Shown piece by piece: positions 24,608 to 32,727 of a DNA stretch of 64,000 bases. The translations under genes were made by a program, and so were the position numbers. The stretch covers positions 62,001-126,000 of the forward strand of contig NZ_JAFKOK010000006.1 in assembly GCF_017303295.1 (NCBI RefSeq), given 5' to 3'. The notes beneath the pieces were generated by a model. It did no database searches, had not been told where the DNA came from, and saw only the letters and a program-made list of their open reading frames with translations. The first letter of the stretch is position 1. Each line of letters begins with the position of its first letter. Origin of the DNA: Rhodobacter sp. NTK016B. Its GTDB lineage: Bacteria; Pseudomonadota; Alphaproteobacteria; Rhodobacterales; Rhodobacteraceae.

Positions 24608-25455
24608 GCTTTCCCGACGATCTGAGCGCGGCCACCATCGCCGTCGCTGGCCGCCTCGCCACCGCGCTGGAAGCGCTGCCGCCCAGCCGGGTGCGCGATG
24701 CCATGGGCCACGCGCTGCATGGCGGCAAGGGGCTGCGCGGCTACCTTGTGCTGGAAAGCTGCGCGCTGCACGACGTGGACCGCAGCAAGGCGCTTGCCGC
24801 CGCCGCCGCGATCGAGGCGATGCATGCCTATTCGCTGGTCCATGACGACCTGCCGGCGATGGATGACGACGACATGCGCCGCGGTCGCCCCACCGTGCAT
24901 ATCGCCTATGACGAGGCGACCGCGATCCTTGCGGGCGACGCGCTGCAGACGCTGGCGTTCGAGCTGTGCGCGCTGACCGGCGACGCAGCGCTGACCGGCG
25001 CGCTGGCCCGCGCCGCCGGGGCGCAGGGCATGGTGCTGGGACAGGCGCTGGATATCGAGGCCGAAACCGCCGCCACGCCGTTGACGCTGGACCAGATCGT
25101 CCACCTGCAGCAGGGCAAGACCGGCGCGCTGTTTGGGTGGTCCTGCATCGCCGGACCGATGCTGGCAGGCGCCGATACCGCGCCGCTTTCTGCCTATGCA
25201 AAGGCTCTGGGGCTTGCTTTTCAGATTGCCGACGACATCATTGATACCGAGGGCGACGCCGCGACCGCCGGCAAGCGCCTGCAAAAGGATGCCGAGGCGG
25301 GCAAGGCCACCTTCGTTTCGCTTCTGGGCCTTCAGGCCGCCAAGGACCGCGCCTCGGGGCTGATCTCACAGGCCTGTGACGCTTTGGCGCCTTATGGCGC
25401 GCGGGCGGATTCCTTGCGGCAGGCGGCCCGTTTCGTTATCAGCCGCGACAGATAA
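24604..25455 (+). CDS. ispA: Polyprenyl diphosphate synthase (farnesyl/geranylgeranyl type)
   Basis: A 283-aa trans-prenyltransferase that condenses IPP with allylic diphosphates. The first aspartate-rich motif is [14 protein letters not shown] (about residue 82), the second is [11 protein letters not shown], and [13 protein letters not shown] carries the conserved GKxxR. The small residues before the first DDxxD motif fit chain lengths of C15-C20; the exact product is inferred. ATG 24604 overlaps the xseB stop. Transcription continues into dxs 14 nt later. Confidence 0.93.
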   Translation: MSFPDDLSAATIAVAGRLATALEALPPSRVRDAMGHALHGGKGLRGYLVLESCALHDVDRSKALAAAAAIEAMHAYSLVHDDLPAMDDDDMRRGRPTVHIAYDEATAILAGDALQTLAFELCALTGDAALTGALARAAGAQGMVLGQALDIEAETAATPLTLDQIVHLQQGKTGALFGWSCIAGPMLAGADTAPLSAYAKALGLAFQIADDIIDTEGDAATAGKRLQKDAEAGKATFVSLLGLQAAKDRASGLISQACDALAPYGARADSLRQAARFVISRDR

Positions 25456-25469
25456 GTTCCGGAGCGTAC

Positions 25470-27398
25470 ATGACCAGCCGACCCGCCACTCCGCTCCTCG
25501 ACACCGTGCACAGTCCTGCCGACCTGAAACGGCTGAGCGATTCCCAGCTCAGACAGGTTGCGGACGAGTTGCGGGCCGAGACGATCAGCGCCGTCAGCGA
25601 AACCGGCGGACATCTGGGTGCGGGTCTTGGCGTGGTCGAACTGACCGTGGCGATCCACGCGATCTTCGACACGCCGCGCGACCGGCTGATCTGGGACGTG
25701 TCGCACCAATCCTATCCGCACAAGATCCTGACCGGGCGCCGCGACCGCATCCGCACGCTGCGCATGAAGGACGGGCTGTCGGGCTTCACCAAGCGCACCG
25801 AAAGCCCCTATGACCCGTTCGGCGCCGCGCATAGCTCGACCTCGATCTCGGCGGCGTTGGGCTTCAAGGTCGCGCATGATCTGGGCGGCACGCCCGACCC
25901 GGCGCTGGGCGACGCCATCGCGGTGATCGGCGACGGCTCGATGTCGGCGGGCATGGCGTTCGAGGCGATGAACAATGCGGGCCATATGGGCAAGCGGCTG
26001 TTCGTCATCCTCAACGATAACGAGATGTCCATCGCGCCCCCCACCGGCGCGCTGTCGTCTTATCTGTCGCGGCTCTATGCCGAGAAACCGCTGCAGGATT
26101 TGAAAGCCGTCGCCAAGGGCGCGCTGGGTTTCTTCCCGCCGCCGTTCCAGGATGCCGCGCATCGCGCCAAGGACATGCTCAAGCACATGACCGTCGGCGG
26201 CACGATGTTCGAAGAGCTGGGCTTCAATTATATCGGCCCGGTAGACGGCCACGACATGGACAGCCTGCTGGCGGTTCTGCGCACCGTGCATGACCGTGCC
26301 TCGGGGCCGACGCTGATCCATGTGCTGACCAAGAAGGGCAAAGGCTATCGTCCCGCCGAGCTGGCCGACGACAAGGGCCACGCAACCGCCAAGTTCGACG
26401 TCATCAGCGGCAAGCAGCACAAGGCGCCCTCGAACGCGCCGAGCTACACCAAAGTCTTCGCGCAATCGCTCATCAAGGAAGCGCAGGCCGATACCAAGGT
26501 CGTCGCGATCACCGCCGCCATGCCGACCGGCACCGGGCTGGATCTGTTCGCCGAGCATTTCCCCGAACGCTGCTTCGACGTGGGCATTGCCGAACAGCAC
26601 GGCGTGACCTTCTGCGCGGCGCTTGCGGCGGGGGGGCTCAAGCCCTTCTGCACGATGTATTCGACCTTCCTGCAACGCGGTTACGATCAGGTCGTCCACG
26701 ACGTCGCGCTGCAGAACCTGCCCGTGCGCTTCGCCATCGATCGCGCCGGCCTCGTGGGGGCGGACGGCGCCACCCATGCCGGCAGCTTCGACGTGGCCTA
26801 TCTGGCCAATCTGCCCAACATGGTGGTCATGGCCGCCGCAGACGAGGCCGAACTGGTCCACATGGTCGCCACCGCCACCGCGCATGAAACAGGTCCCATC
26901 GCCTTCCGCTTCCCGCGCGGCGAGGGTGAGGGCGTCGAGATGCCCGAACGTGGCGTGCCGCTGGAAATCGGCAAGGGCCGCATGATCCGCGAGGGCAAGC
27001 GCGTCGCCATCCTGTCCTTCGGCACCCGCCTGTCCGAGGTGATGAAGGCGACCGAGGCGCTGTCGGCCCGCGGCATCGAACCCAGCGTCGCCGATGCCCG
27101 CTTCGCCAAGCCGCTCGACCGCGATCTGATCCTGACGCTGGCCCGCGACCACGAAGCGCTGATCACCATCGAGGAAGGCGCTGTCGGCGGTTTCGGCAGC
27201 CATGTCGCGCAGCTTCTGGCCGAGGAGGGCGTGTTCGATACCGGCCTCAAGTACCGCTCGATGGTTCTGCCCGACATCTTCATCGACCAGGCCTCGCCCG
27301 CGCAGATGTACGAGGCGGCGGGCCTGACGGCGGCGGATATCGAAGCGAAGGTGCTCGACGTGCTGGGGGTTGCCCGGATCGGCGCGAAGCGGGCGTAA
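25470..27398 (+). CDS. dxs: 1-deoxy-D-xylulose-5-phosphate synthase
   Basis: First and rate-setting step of the MEP pathway: pyruvate plus glyceraldehyde 3-phosphate to DXP, using thiamine diphosphate. The 642-aa protein has [21 protein letters not shown] at the start, the ThDP motif [30 protein letters not shown], and the pyrimidine-domain stretch [20 protein letters not shown]. With ispA next door and idi 11 kb away, this gives the cell a MEP-driven isoprenoid supply. A hairpin terminator follows 22 nt after the stop. Confidence 0.97.
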   Translation: MTSRPATPLLDTVHSPADLKRLSDSQLRQVADELRAETISAVSETGGHLGAGLGVVELTVAIHAIFDTPRDRLIWDVSHQSYPHKILTGRRDRIRTLRMKDGLSGFTKRTESPYDPFGAAHSSTSISAALGFKVAHDLGGTPDPALGDAIAVIGDGSMSAGMAFEAMNNAGHMGKRLFVILNDNEMSIAPPTGALSSYLSRLYAEKPLQDLKAVAKGALGFFPPPFQDAAHRAKDMLKHMTVGGTMFEELGFNYIGPVDGHDMDSLLAVLRTVHDRASGPTLIHVLTKKGKGYRPAELADDKGHATAKFDVISGKQHKAPSNAPSYTKVFAQSLIKEAQADTKVVAITAAMPTGTGLDLFAEHFPERCFDVGIAEQHGVTFCAALAAGGLKPFCTMYSTFLQRGYDQVVHDVALQNLPVRFAIDRAGLVGADGATHAGSFDVAYLANLPNMVVMAAADEAELVHMVATATAHETGPIAFRFPRGEGEGVEMPERGVPLEIGKGRMIREGKRVAILSFGTRLSEVMKATEALSARGIEPSVADARFAKPLDRDLILTLARDHEALITIEEGAVGGFGSHVAQLLAEEGVFDTGLKYRSMVLPDIFIDQASPAQMYEAAGLTAADIEAKVLDVLGVARIGAKRA

Positions 27399-27419
27399 CC
27401 TTTGCCGCTTTGAACGCAA

Positions 27420-27445
27420 ACGGCCGTGCCCGAAGGTGCGGCCGT
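27420..27445. terminator. Bidirectional hairpin terminator after dxs
   Basis: ACGGCCG and CGGCCGT close a long stem with inner GCC/GGT pairing and a CGAA loop. CCTTCTGTCTG follows on the plus strand and TTTGCGTTC on the minus strand, so it could serve dxs and any minus-strand transcript through the remnant at 27468-27673. Confidence 0.65.
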
Positions 27446-27467
27446 CCTTCTGTCTGATGCTCTGATC

Positions 27468-27673
27468 TCAGAACCGGAAACCCACGCGCAGCGTCGCGGT
27501 GTCGATGCGGGCGCCCAGCCCGCTTGTCTGGTCCAGCCCCGCTCTGCGCTGATCGAAGCGGCGAGGGAGACGCGCTCGGATATCGTTACCGGGCCCGTAG
27601 CCAACGCCGACCCGGCGGCAAGCGACATGGCCGAAGCGGAAACGGTCAGGGAAAGATGAAACTTGCCGGACAC
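27468..27673 (-). pseudogene. Possible frameshifted remnant of an outer-membrane beta-barrel gene
   Basis: On the minus strand one frame ends LGARIDTATLRVGFRF-stop, a typical C-terminal beta-strand with final Phe. The alternating-polarity upstream part (GPVTISERVSLAASIS) is in another frame, and the two would join with a single frameshift near 27545. A TGA closes the upstream frame near 27690, so at most about 70 codons survive. Barrel C termini of this kind belong to outer-membrane proteins, but so short a match could be chance. Codon bias was not measured. Confidence 0.25.
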
Positions 27674-27863
27674 CGTACCCCGGCCTCATGGCTAAAGCGT
27701 TGTTTACCCTGCTCCTTGAGGCTTCAAGCAGGACGACACCATGGCGCGTTCCGGGTGCTTTTCGGCTGCCGCCACGATTTTGCGATGCGTCTTCACTGAA
27801 CCGGTCCGTCGCGCCGGACGACCGATGACAAGATCACGGCAATATCCGACAATACGACCCGAC

Positions 27864-28316
27864 ATGACCCATTCGCCCGACACTATCTGGTTCTACGCCC
27901 AGACCGATCCCTATGCCGAATTCTCGAACTTCGCCCCCTATGGGGTGGCAATGGCGGGCGTCTACTGGCCGACGGTCGAGCATTACTTTCAGGCGCAGAA
28001 ATTCCACGACGCGCGCTACCGCGAGAAGATACGCCGCGCGTCGACGCCGAAACAGGCCAAGGGGCTGGGCATGACCCGCGACCTGCCGCTGCGCGACGAC
28101 TGGGACGCGGTGAAGGACGCGATCATGCTGGACGCGCTGCGGGTGAAATTCGCCACGCATCCGGTTCCGCGCGACCTGCTTTTGTCGACCGGCCAGCGCC
28201 CGATCGTCGAGAACGCGCCCGGCGACGGCTACTGGGGCTGCGGCGCGGAGGGAACGGGGCTCAACCGGCTGGGACAGCTGCTGATGCAGGTGCGGGCGGA
28301 ACTGCGCGCAGCCTGA
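27864..28316 (+). CDS. NADAR (YbiA-like) family protein
   Basis: A 150-aa NADAR-domain protein, a fold that cleaves N-glycosidic bonds. YbiA acts on early riboflavin intermediates, and other NADAR proteins remove ADP-ribose from guanine bases. Motifs: FSNFAPYG, WPTVEHYFQAQKF, ASTPKQAKGLG, and the C-terminal GYWGCGAEGTGLNRLGQLLM. The start ATG 27864 gives the normal length; ATG 27825 would add 13 residues without family resemblance. AMP nucleosidase, another N-glycosidic hydrolase, follows 189 bp downstream. Which NADAR activity applies cannot be told from the sequence. Confidence 0.88.
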   Translation: MTHSPDTIWFYAQTDPYAEFSNFAPYGVAMAGVYWPTVEHYFQAQKFHDARYREKIRRASTPKQAKGLGMTRDLPLRDDWDAVKDAIMLDALRVKFATHPVPRDLLLSTGQRPIVENAPGDGYWGCGAEGTGLNRLGQLLMQVRAELRAA

Positions 28317-28505
28317 CGGCGTCCAGCGCGGATAAGCCCGGCGCCGTGCCGCACAGCGCTGCGTCAGGTTTCCCGATACCCCTTGCCGAACACGGCTTTC
28401 ACCGCCATCTTGGAGCATGGAACCACTTTTCCCCTCAGCCTTGTGTCATAGGCCCGCCGCAACCCTGCGGCAGGGAGGGGACACTTATAAGAAACGAGAT
28501 GATGC

Positions 28506-29981
28506 ATGAAACCGACCCGCTCTTTGCCGATCCAGACGGCACCCGATGCCGAGCCGCAATCCTTTACCGACGCGCAAGAGGCCGTGGCGCATCTGCGGAT
28601 GCTCTATGACCGCGCGACCGATTTTCTGGCCGCCCAGTTCCGCGAAGCCGTGTCCGACGGGATGCCCAAGGCCCGTTCGCGCGCCTATTATCCGGAAATT
28701 CGCCTGACCACGACGACGTTCGACCTGCCCGACAGCCGCCTTGCCTTCGGCTATGTGCCCGAACCCGGCACCTATGCCACCAGCGTGACACGGCCCGATT
28801 TGTTCCGGCATTATCTGGAACAGCAGATCGACCTTTTGCTGAAGAACCACGGCCAGCCGGTGGTCATCGGTTATTCCGACACGCCGATCCCGCTGCATTT
28901 CGCCATGGCCGGGCGCGACGATGTGGCGATGGCGGGCGAGCTGGCCTTTACCCTGCGCGACGTGTTCGACGTGCCGGACCTGTCGATTACCAATGACGAC
29001 ATCGTCAACGGCGAAGGCGTGCGCAACGCCGACGGGTCGATCCCGCTGGCGCCGTTTACCGCGCAGCGCGTGGATTACTCGCTGGCGCGGCTCGCGCATT
29101 ACACCGCGACCGACCCCGAGCATTTCCAGAACCACGTCCTGTTTACCAATTACCAGTTCTACGTGGACGAATTCGAAGCCTATGCGCGGCTTCAACTGGC
29201 CGATCCCGACAGCGGCTATACCGCCTTCGTCTCGCCGGGCAATCACGTGATCGACAGCGAAGACGGCAAGATACCGATGCTGACGCGCCTGCCGCAGATG
29301 CCGACCTATCACCTCAAGCGCAAGGACGGTCAGGGCGTGACGCTGGTCAATATCGGCGTCGGCCCGTCGAACGCGAAGACCGCGACCGACCACATCGCCG
29401 TGCTGCGCCCGCATGCCTGGCTGATGGTGGGCCATTGCGCGGGGCTGCGGAACTCGCAGTCGCTGGGCGATTTCGTGCTGGCTCATGCGTACCTGCGCGA
29501 GGACAAGGTGCTGGACGAGGATCTGCCGATCTGGGTGCCGATCCCCGCGCTGGCCGAGATCCAGATCGCCCTGCAGGAAGCGGTGGCCGAGATGACGCAG
29601 CTCAAGGATTACGAGCTTAAGCGCATCATGCGGACCGGCACCGTCGCCACTGTCGACAACCGCAACTGGGAGCTGCGCGACCATTCCGGCCCCGTGCAAC
29701 GGCTCAGCCAGTCGCGGGCCATCGCGCTCGACATGGAAAGCGCAACGATCGCGGCCAATGGTTTCCGCTTCCGCGTGCCCTATGGGACCCTGCTATGCGT
29801 GTCGGACAAGCCGCTGCATGGCGAGCTGAAATTGCCCGGCATGGCCTCGGCTTTCTACAAGACGCAGGTTGCGCGCCACCTTCTGATCGGTGTACGGGCG
29901 ATGGAACGTCTGCGCGAGATGCCTCTGGATCGCATCCATTCTCGCAAACTGCGCAGCTTCGAGGAAACGGCCTTTCTGTAA
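28506..29981 (+). CDS. amn: AMP nucleosidase
   Basis: Hydrolyses AMP to adenine and ribose 5-phosphate, adjusting adenylate levels. At 491 aa it has the usual two-part layout: an N-terminal regulatory domain (to about 180) and a C-terminal nucleoside-phosphorylase-fold catalytic domain with VNIGVGPSNAKT, LMVGHCAGLR and ALDMESATIAANGFRF. The Shine-Dalgarno is weak (GAG ahead of ATG 28506). The 189-bp leader carries a small GCCGCA/TGCGGC hairpin at 28456-28471. The gene is followed by an HU-like gene. Confidence 0.95.
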   Translation: MKPTRSLPIQTAPDAEPQSFTDAQEAVAHLRMLYDRATDFLAAQFREAVSDGMPKARSRAYYPEIRLTTTTFDLPDSRLAFGYVPEPGTYATSVTRPDLFRHYLEQQIDLLLKNHGQPVVIGYSDTPIPLHFAMAGRDDVAMAGELAFTLRDVFDVPDLSITNDDIVNGEGVRNADGSIPLAPFTAQRVDYSLARLAHYTATDPEHFQNHVLFTNYQFYVDEFEAYARLQLADPDSGYTAFVSPGNHVIDSEDGKIPMLTRLPQMPTYHLKRKDGQGVTLVNIGVGPSNAKTATDHIAVLRPHAWLMVGHCAGLRNSQSLGDFVLAHAYLREDKVLDEDLPIWVPIPALAEIQIALQEAVAEMTQLKDYELKRIMRTGTVATVDNRNWELRDHSGPVQRLSQSRAIALDMESATIAANGFRFRVPYGTLLCVSDKPLHGELKLPGMASAFYKTQVARHLLIGVRAMERLREMPLDRIHSRKLRSFEETAFL

Positions 29982-30141
29982 GGCCGGATTTCCAAGCGAA
30001 ACGCCGTGTTTTCGGTGTAATTTCGCCTGTACCAGTGCCTTTGCGATTGCCTGATCCGCGCGCAGAAGATAGACGCGCTGCACCACATCAGCGGGACCTC
30101 AGAACCCCGCCACCGTCGCTTGACATACGGAGAGCAAGAGA

Positions 30142-30429
30142 ATGACCACCAAGCCGATGACCAAGACCCAGCTCGTCGCGACCCTCGCCGAACAGATGGG
30201 CGCCGACAAGAAGACCGCCGCCTCGGCGCTCGATACCCTGGCCTCGATCGTCGCCAGCGAAGTCGCCGCCGGCGGCGCCGTCACCCTGCCGGGCATCGGC
30301 AAAGTTGCCTGCCGCGCTCGCCCCGAGCGCGAAGTGCGCAACCCCGCCACCGGCGAGACGCTGACGAAGCCCGCCGACCGCGCGGTGAAGGTCACCGTCG
30401 CCAAGGCGCTTAAGGATGCCGTGGCCTGA
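30142..30429 (+). CDS. HU/IHF-family DNA-binding protein
   Basis: A 95-aa nucleoid protein. The dimerisation helices are followed by the beta-arm segment LPGIGKVACRARPEREVRNPATGETL; the RNPATGE at the arm tip is conserved, although GFGTF is replaced by GIGKV and the arm is Cys- and Arg-rich. It is more alanine-rich than a standard HU, so it may be a variant paralogue instead of the main HU. ATG 30142 follows GGAG at 9 nt; ATG 30157 would remove 5 residues. A strong terminator follows the stop. Confidence 0.88.
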   Translation: MTTKPMTKTQLVATLAEQMGADKKTAASALDTLASIVASEVAAGGAVTLPGIGKVACRARPEREVRNPATGETLTKPADRAVKVTVAKALKDAVA

Positions 30430-30456
30430 TCTCAGGACCGCGTCAGACATCTGACC

Positions 30457-30485
30457 AAAGGGCCACCCGACGGGGTGGCCCTTTT
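30457..30485 (+). terminator. Intrinsic terminator of the HU-like gene
   Basis: AAAGGGCCACCC (30457-30468), loop GACG, then GGGTGGCCCTTTT: a 12-bp stem running into four T residues, 27 nt after the stop codon. Beyond it, 30486-30688 is C+G-rich with no gene I can support. Confidence 0.85.
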
Positions 30486-30688
30486 GCGTTGCGCCATCCC
30501 GCTGCCGTCAGGCCTTTCCTGCGGGCGGGGCGGGGGGTCTTGGTGTTTCGCGAACCGCCACGCCCGCCCTCCCGCCCGGCCCCTTGCCTGACGGGTTGAG
30601 AGACGGCGCGCGATTGGGTATCGACCGGGAAACGGCCCCGCGCCGCCCCTCAACGCGAGTCCCCCCCTCGCGCTTCCCGGAGACGATC

Positions 30689-31288
30689 ATGAAGCAGCCG
30701 CGTGCCTGGCAACGGATGCTGTCGGGCCGCAGGCTCGATCTGCTGGACCCGACGCCGATGGATATCGAGCTTGAGGACATCGCGCATGGGCTGGCCTTCG
30801 TCGCGCGCTGGAACGGGCAGACGACCGGCGACTGGCCCTATTCGGTGGCCGAGCATTCGCTGCTGGTGGAAACGCTGGTCGAGCGGCTCAATCCCGGCTG
30901 GCCCGCACGCTGGCGTCTGGCGGCGCTGCTGCACGACGCCCCGGAATACGTGATCGGCGACATGATCTCGCCCGTGAAGGCGGCGGTGGGGCCCAGCTAT
31001 GGCCTGCTGGACGCGCGGCTGACGACGGCAATCCATCTGCGCTTCGGCCTGCCCTCGGCGCTGCCGAAAACGGTCAAGGCCCGGATCAAGCGCGCCGACA
31101 CGCTCAGCGCCTGGCTGGAAGCGACACAGATCGCGGGCTTTTCCGAAGGCGAGGCCAACCGGATTTTCGGCCGCCCCAACGACGCGGTCGCTGGCATCAC
31201 GATCAAGCCCCGCCCGCCGGCCGAAGTGCGCGCCGACTACATCGCCCGTCACGCCCGGCTGATGGCCGAGATCGACAGCAAAGGCTGA
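30689..31288 (+). CDS. HD-domain phosphohydrolase (YfbR-like)
   Basis: A 199-aa metal-dependent phosphohydrolase. The HD motif set is readable: an early His in YSVAEHSLLVETL, the His-Asp pair in LLHDAPEYVIGDM, and a late Asp in KRADTLSAWLEA. The order and the EH/HDAPEY context resemble the 5'-deoxynucleotidase YfbR group, so hydrolysis of deoxynucleoside monophosphates is a reasonable guess. ATG 30689 has CCCGGAG upstream. It is convergent with regA, ending 13 nt before it. Confidence 0.8.
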   Translation: MKQPRAWQRMLSGRRLDLLDPTPMDIELEDIAHGLAFVARWNGQTTGDWPYSVAEHSLLVETLVERLNPGWPARWRLAALLHDAPEYVIGDMISPVKAAVGPSYGLLDARLTTAIHLRFGLPSALPKTVKARIKRADTLSAWLEATQIAGFSEGEANRIFGRPNDAVAGITIKPRPPAEVRADYIARHARLMAEIDSKG

Positions 31289-31301
31289 AAGAGCGCCCGG
31301 C

Positions 31302-31859
31302 TCAGCGCGGCGAGCGCTTGGCGAGGATGCGTTGCAGCGTGCGGCGGTGCATCGACAGACGGCGCGCGGTCTCGCTGACATTGCGGTCGCATTGCTCGTA
31401 GACGCGCTGGATATGCTCCCAGCGGACACGGTCGGCGGACATCGGGTTTTCCGGCGGCTCGGGCAGAACGTCGCCTTCGCGCTGCAGCAGGGCGTTGACC
31501 ACTTCCCCGGCATCGGCGGGCTTCGACAGATAGTCCGTCGCGCCGATCTTGACCGCCGCGACGGCGGTGGCAATGGCGCCATAACCAGTCAGCACGACGA
31601 TCCGGGCATCGGGACGTTTGGCGCGCAGCGCTTCGACCACGTCGAGCCCGTTGCCGTCTTCCAGCCGCAGGTCGATCACCGCATAGGCGGGCGGGCGCGA
31701 GACGGCGAGCGCTTTGCCCGCAGCGACGGACCCGGCGGTATCGACCACGAAGCCGCGCCGCTCCATCGCGCGGGCGAGGCGCTTGAGGAACACCTCATCA
31801 TCATCGACCAACAGAAGGGACGGGTCGTCCCCAAGATCGAGCAGGATGTCGTCGCTCAT
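31302..31859 (-). CDS. regA: Redox response regulator RegA/PrrA/ActR
   Basis: Response regulator of the RegB/RegA global redox system, which controls respiration, nitrogen and carbon metabolism. The 185-aa protein has the receiver site LLLVDDDEV, phospho-acceptor Asp63 in VIDLRLEDG, Thr in VLTGYG and Lys in LSKPAD. It ends with the Fis-type helix-turn-helix NVSETARRLSMHRRTLQRIL, nearly invariant in the family. ATG 31859 is the standard start; the upstream ATG frame is not conserved. It has its own candidate promoter downstream of a hairpin that separates it from senC. Confidence 0.97.
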   Translation of the reverse strand: MSDDILLDLGDDPSLLLVDDDEVFLKRLARAMERRGFVVDTAGSVAAGKALAVSRPPAYAVIDLRLEDGNGLDVVEALRAKRPDARIVVLTGYGAIATAVAAVKIGATDYLSKPADAGEVVNALLQREGDVLPEPPENPMSADRVRWEHIQRVYEQCDRNVSETARRLSMHRRTLQRILAKRSPR

Positions 31860-31885
31860 GCGCAGGTCCTCGCGTTTCTTCAAAC

Positions 31886-31914
31886 GATCTAGTCAGCTTA
31901 CGCGCGAAAATCAA
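31886..31914 (-). promoter_or_regulatory. Candidate promoter of regA
   Basis: On the minus strand TTGATT (31914-31909) and TAGATC (31891-31886) are separated by exactly 17 nt, with the regA ATG 27 nt downstream of the -10 box. It lies directly after the senC terminator hairpin. Confidence 0.5.
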
Positions 31915-31940
31915 ATCCGGATGCGTTTTGCGGCATCCGG
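31907..31940 (-). terminator. Hairpin terminator between senC and regA
   Basis: Read on the minus strand, CCGGATGC and GCATCCGG form a perfect 8-bp stem (31940-31917) around an 8-nt loop, followed by ATTTGATTTT. It should end most senC transcripts before regA, 40 nt after the senC stop. Confidence 0.65.
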
Positions 31941-31980
31941 CCCCTCGCGCCGCGGCGGCCCGTCAGGAACCGGACCCGTT

Positions 31981-32649
31981 TCAGGCGCGCGACAGGAAGC
32001 ACTGCGTCTTTTCGGCGACCGCTTCGGCGCTTTCGTCGTGGCGGAAGATTTCGACCGTTCCGTGACCCGGCAGCACCAGATAGCTGAAGGTCGAATGGTC
32101 CACGAGGTAGAACTCGTCCGAGCCTTCGCCGTCATTGCGGTTGAAATAGGTCCGGTAAGCGCGCGACGCGGCGCGGACCTGTTCGTCGCTTCCGGTCAGG
32201 CCGACCATGCGCGGATGAAAGATCGAAGCGAATTCACCCACCACTTCCGGCGTGTCGCGCGCGGGATCGACCGAAATGAAGACCGGCTGCACGATCTCGC
32301 CCTCGGCTTCGAGAATCTCGGTCGCCAGCGCGTTACGGGCACTGTCGAGCGGACAGACATCGGGGCAGAAGGTATAGCCGAAATACAGGATCGACGGCTC
32401 GGTGATCACATCGGCATCGGTGACCGTCTCGCCCTGAGCGTTGATCAGCTCGAACGGGCCGCCGATCTGGTCGAGCCCGCCCATCGCCACCGAGGTCCGG
32501 CAGGGCGCGAAGGGATCGTCGGACATGCCCAGAAGCTGGCGCATCCATGGCGGCTGCAGAAAGGCCAGCACCGCCAGCGTCACAAGCATCAGCGTTACAA
32601 AGGCGGCGGCCCCGATGGCATAGCTGCGTGTCATTCCGGCATTCCTCAT
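31981..32649 (-). CDS. senC: SCO1/SenC copper chaperone
   Basis: Membrane-anchored copper chaperone for cytochrome c oxidase assembly, which also modulates RegB signalling in Rhodobacter. The 222-aa protein has an N-terminal membrane helix (about 11-31), then a thioredoxin fold with the copper site FGYTFCPDVCP (Cys95, Cys99) and His185 in VDHSTFSY. ATG 32649 or ATG 32634 can start it. It is divergent from regB, and regA follows downstream: the classic regB / senC-regA layout. Confidence 0.95.
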   Translation of the reverse strand: MRNAGMTRSYAIGAAAFVTLMLVTLAVLAFLQPPWMRQLLGMSDDPFAPCRTSVAMGGLDQIGGPFELINAQGETVTDADVITEPSILYFGYTFCPDVCPLDSARNALATEILEAEGEIVQPVFISVDPARDTPEVVGEFASIFHPRMVGLTGSDEQVRAASRAYRTYFNRNDGEGSDEFYLVDHSTFSYLVLPGHGTVEIFRHDESAEAVAEKTQCFLSRA

Positions 32650-32664
32650 GTCGCTTTCCCGCGC

Positions 32665-32693
32665 TTGATGCCTCAGGCCAGCGAGCGTAACAA
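32665..32693 (+). promoter_or_regulatory. Candidate promoter of regB
   Basis: TTGATG (32665-32670), 17-nt spacer, TAACAA (32688-32693), then 34 nt to the regB ATG. It lies within the 78-bp divergent region shared with senC. Modest match, perfect spacing. Confidence 0.4.
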
Positions 32694-32727
32694 GGCGCAA
32701 ATCCCTCTCCGCGACAACAGGACGCCG

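Larger units (their letters stand above)
27399..27863. other. 465-bp gap between dxs and the NADAR gene
   Basis: The only stretch longer than 300 bases without an intact gene. It holds the dxs terminator, a possible degenerate remnant on the minus strand (listed separately) and about 170 bp (27690-27863) in which I see no gene. A near-palindrome around CTTGAGGCTTCAAG at 27716-27729 and an open plus-strand frame from 27741 into the NADAR gene are the only other features. Confidence 0.6.

Noticed and set aside
27741-27863. N-terminal extension of the NADAR protein from ATG 27741
   Set aside because: The extra 41 residues are Arg/Cys-rich without family resemblance. ATG 27864 starts just before the conserved region.
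29243-29250. TCACGTGA palindrome in amn as a fourth parS
   Set aside because: Flanks do not continue the parS pattern (AATCACGTGATC), and it lies about 29 kb from parAB within a gene.
30120-30125. TTGACA as -35 box of the HU-like gene
   Set aside because: The matching -10 position would fall inside the coding sequence and shows no TATAAT-like hexamer.
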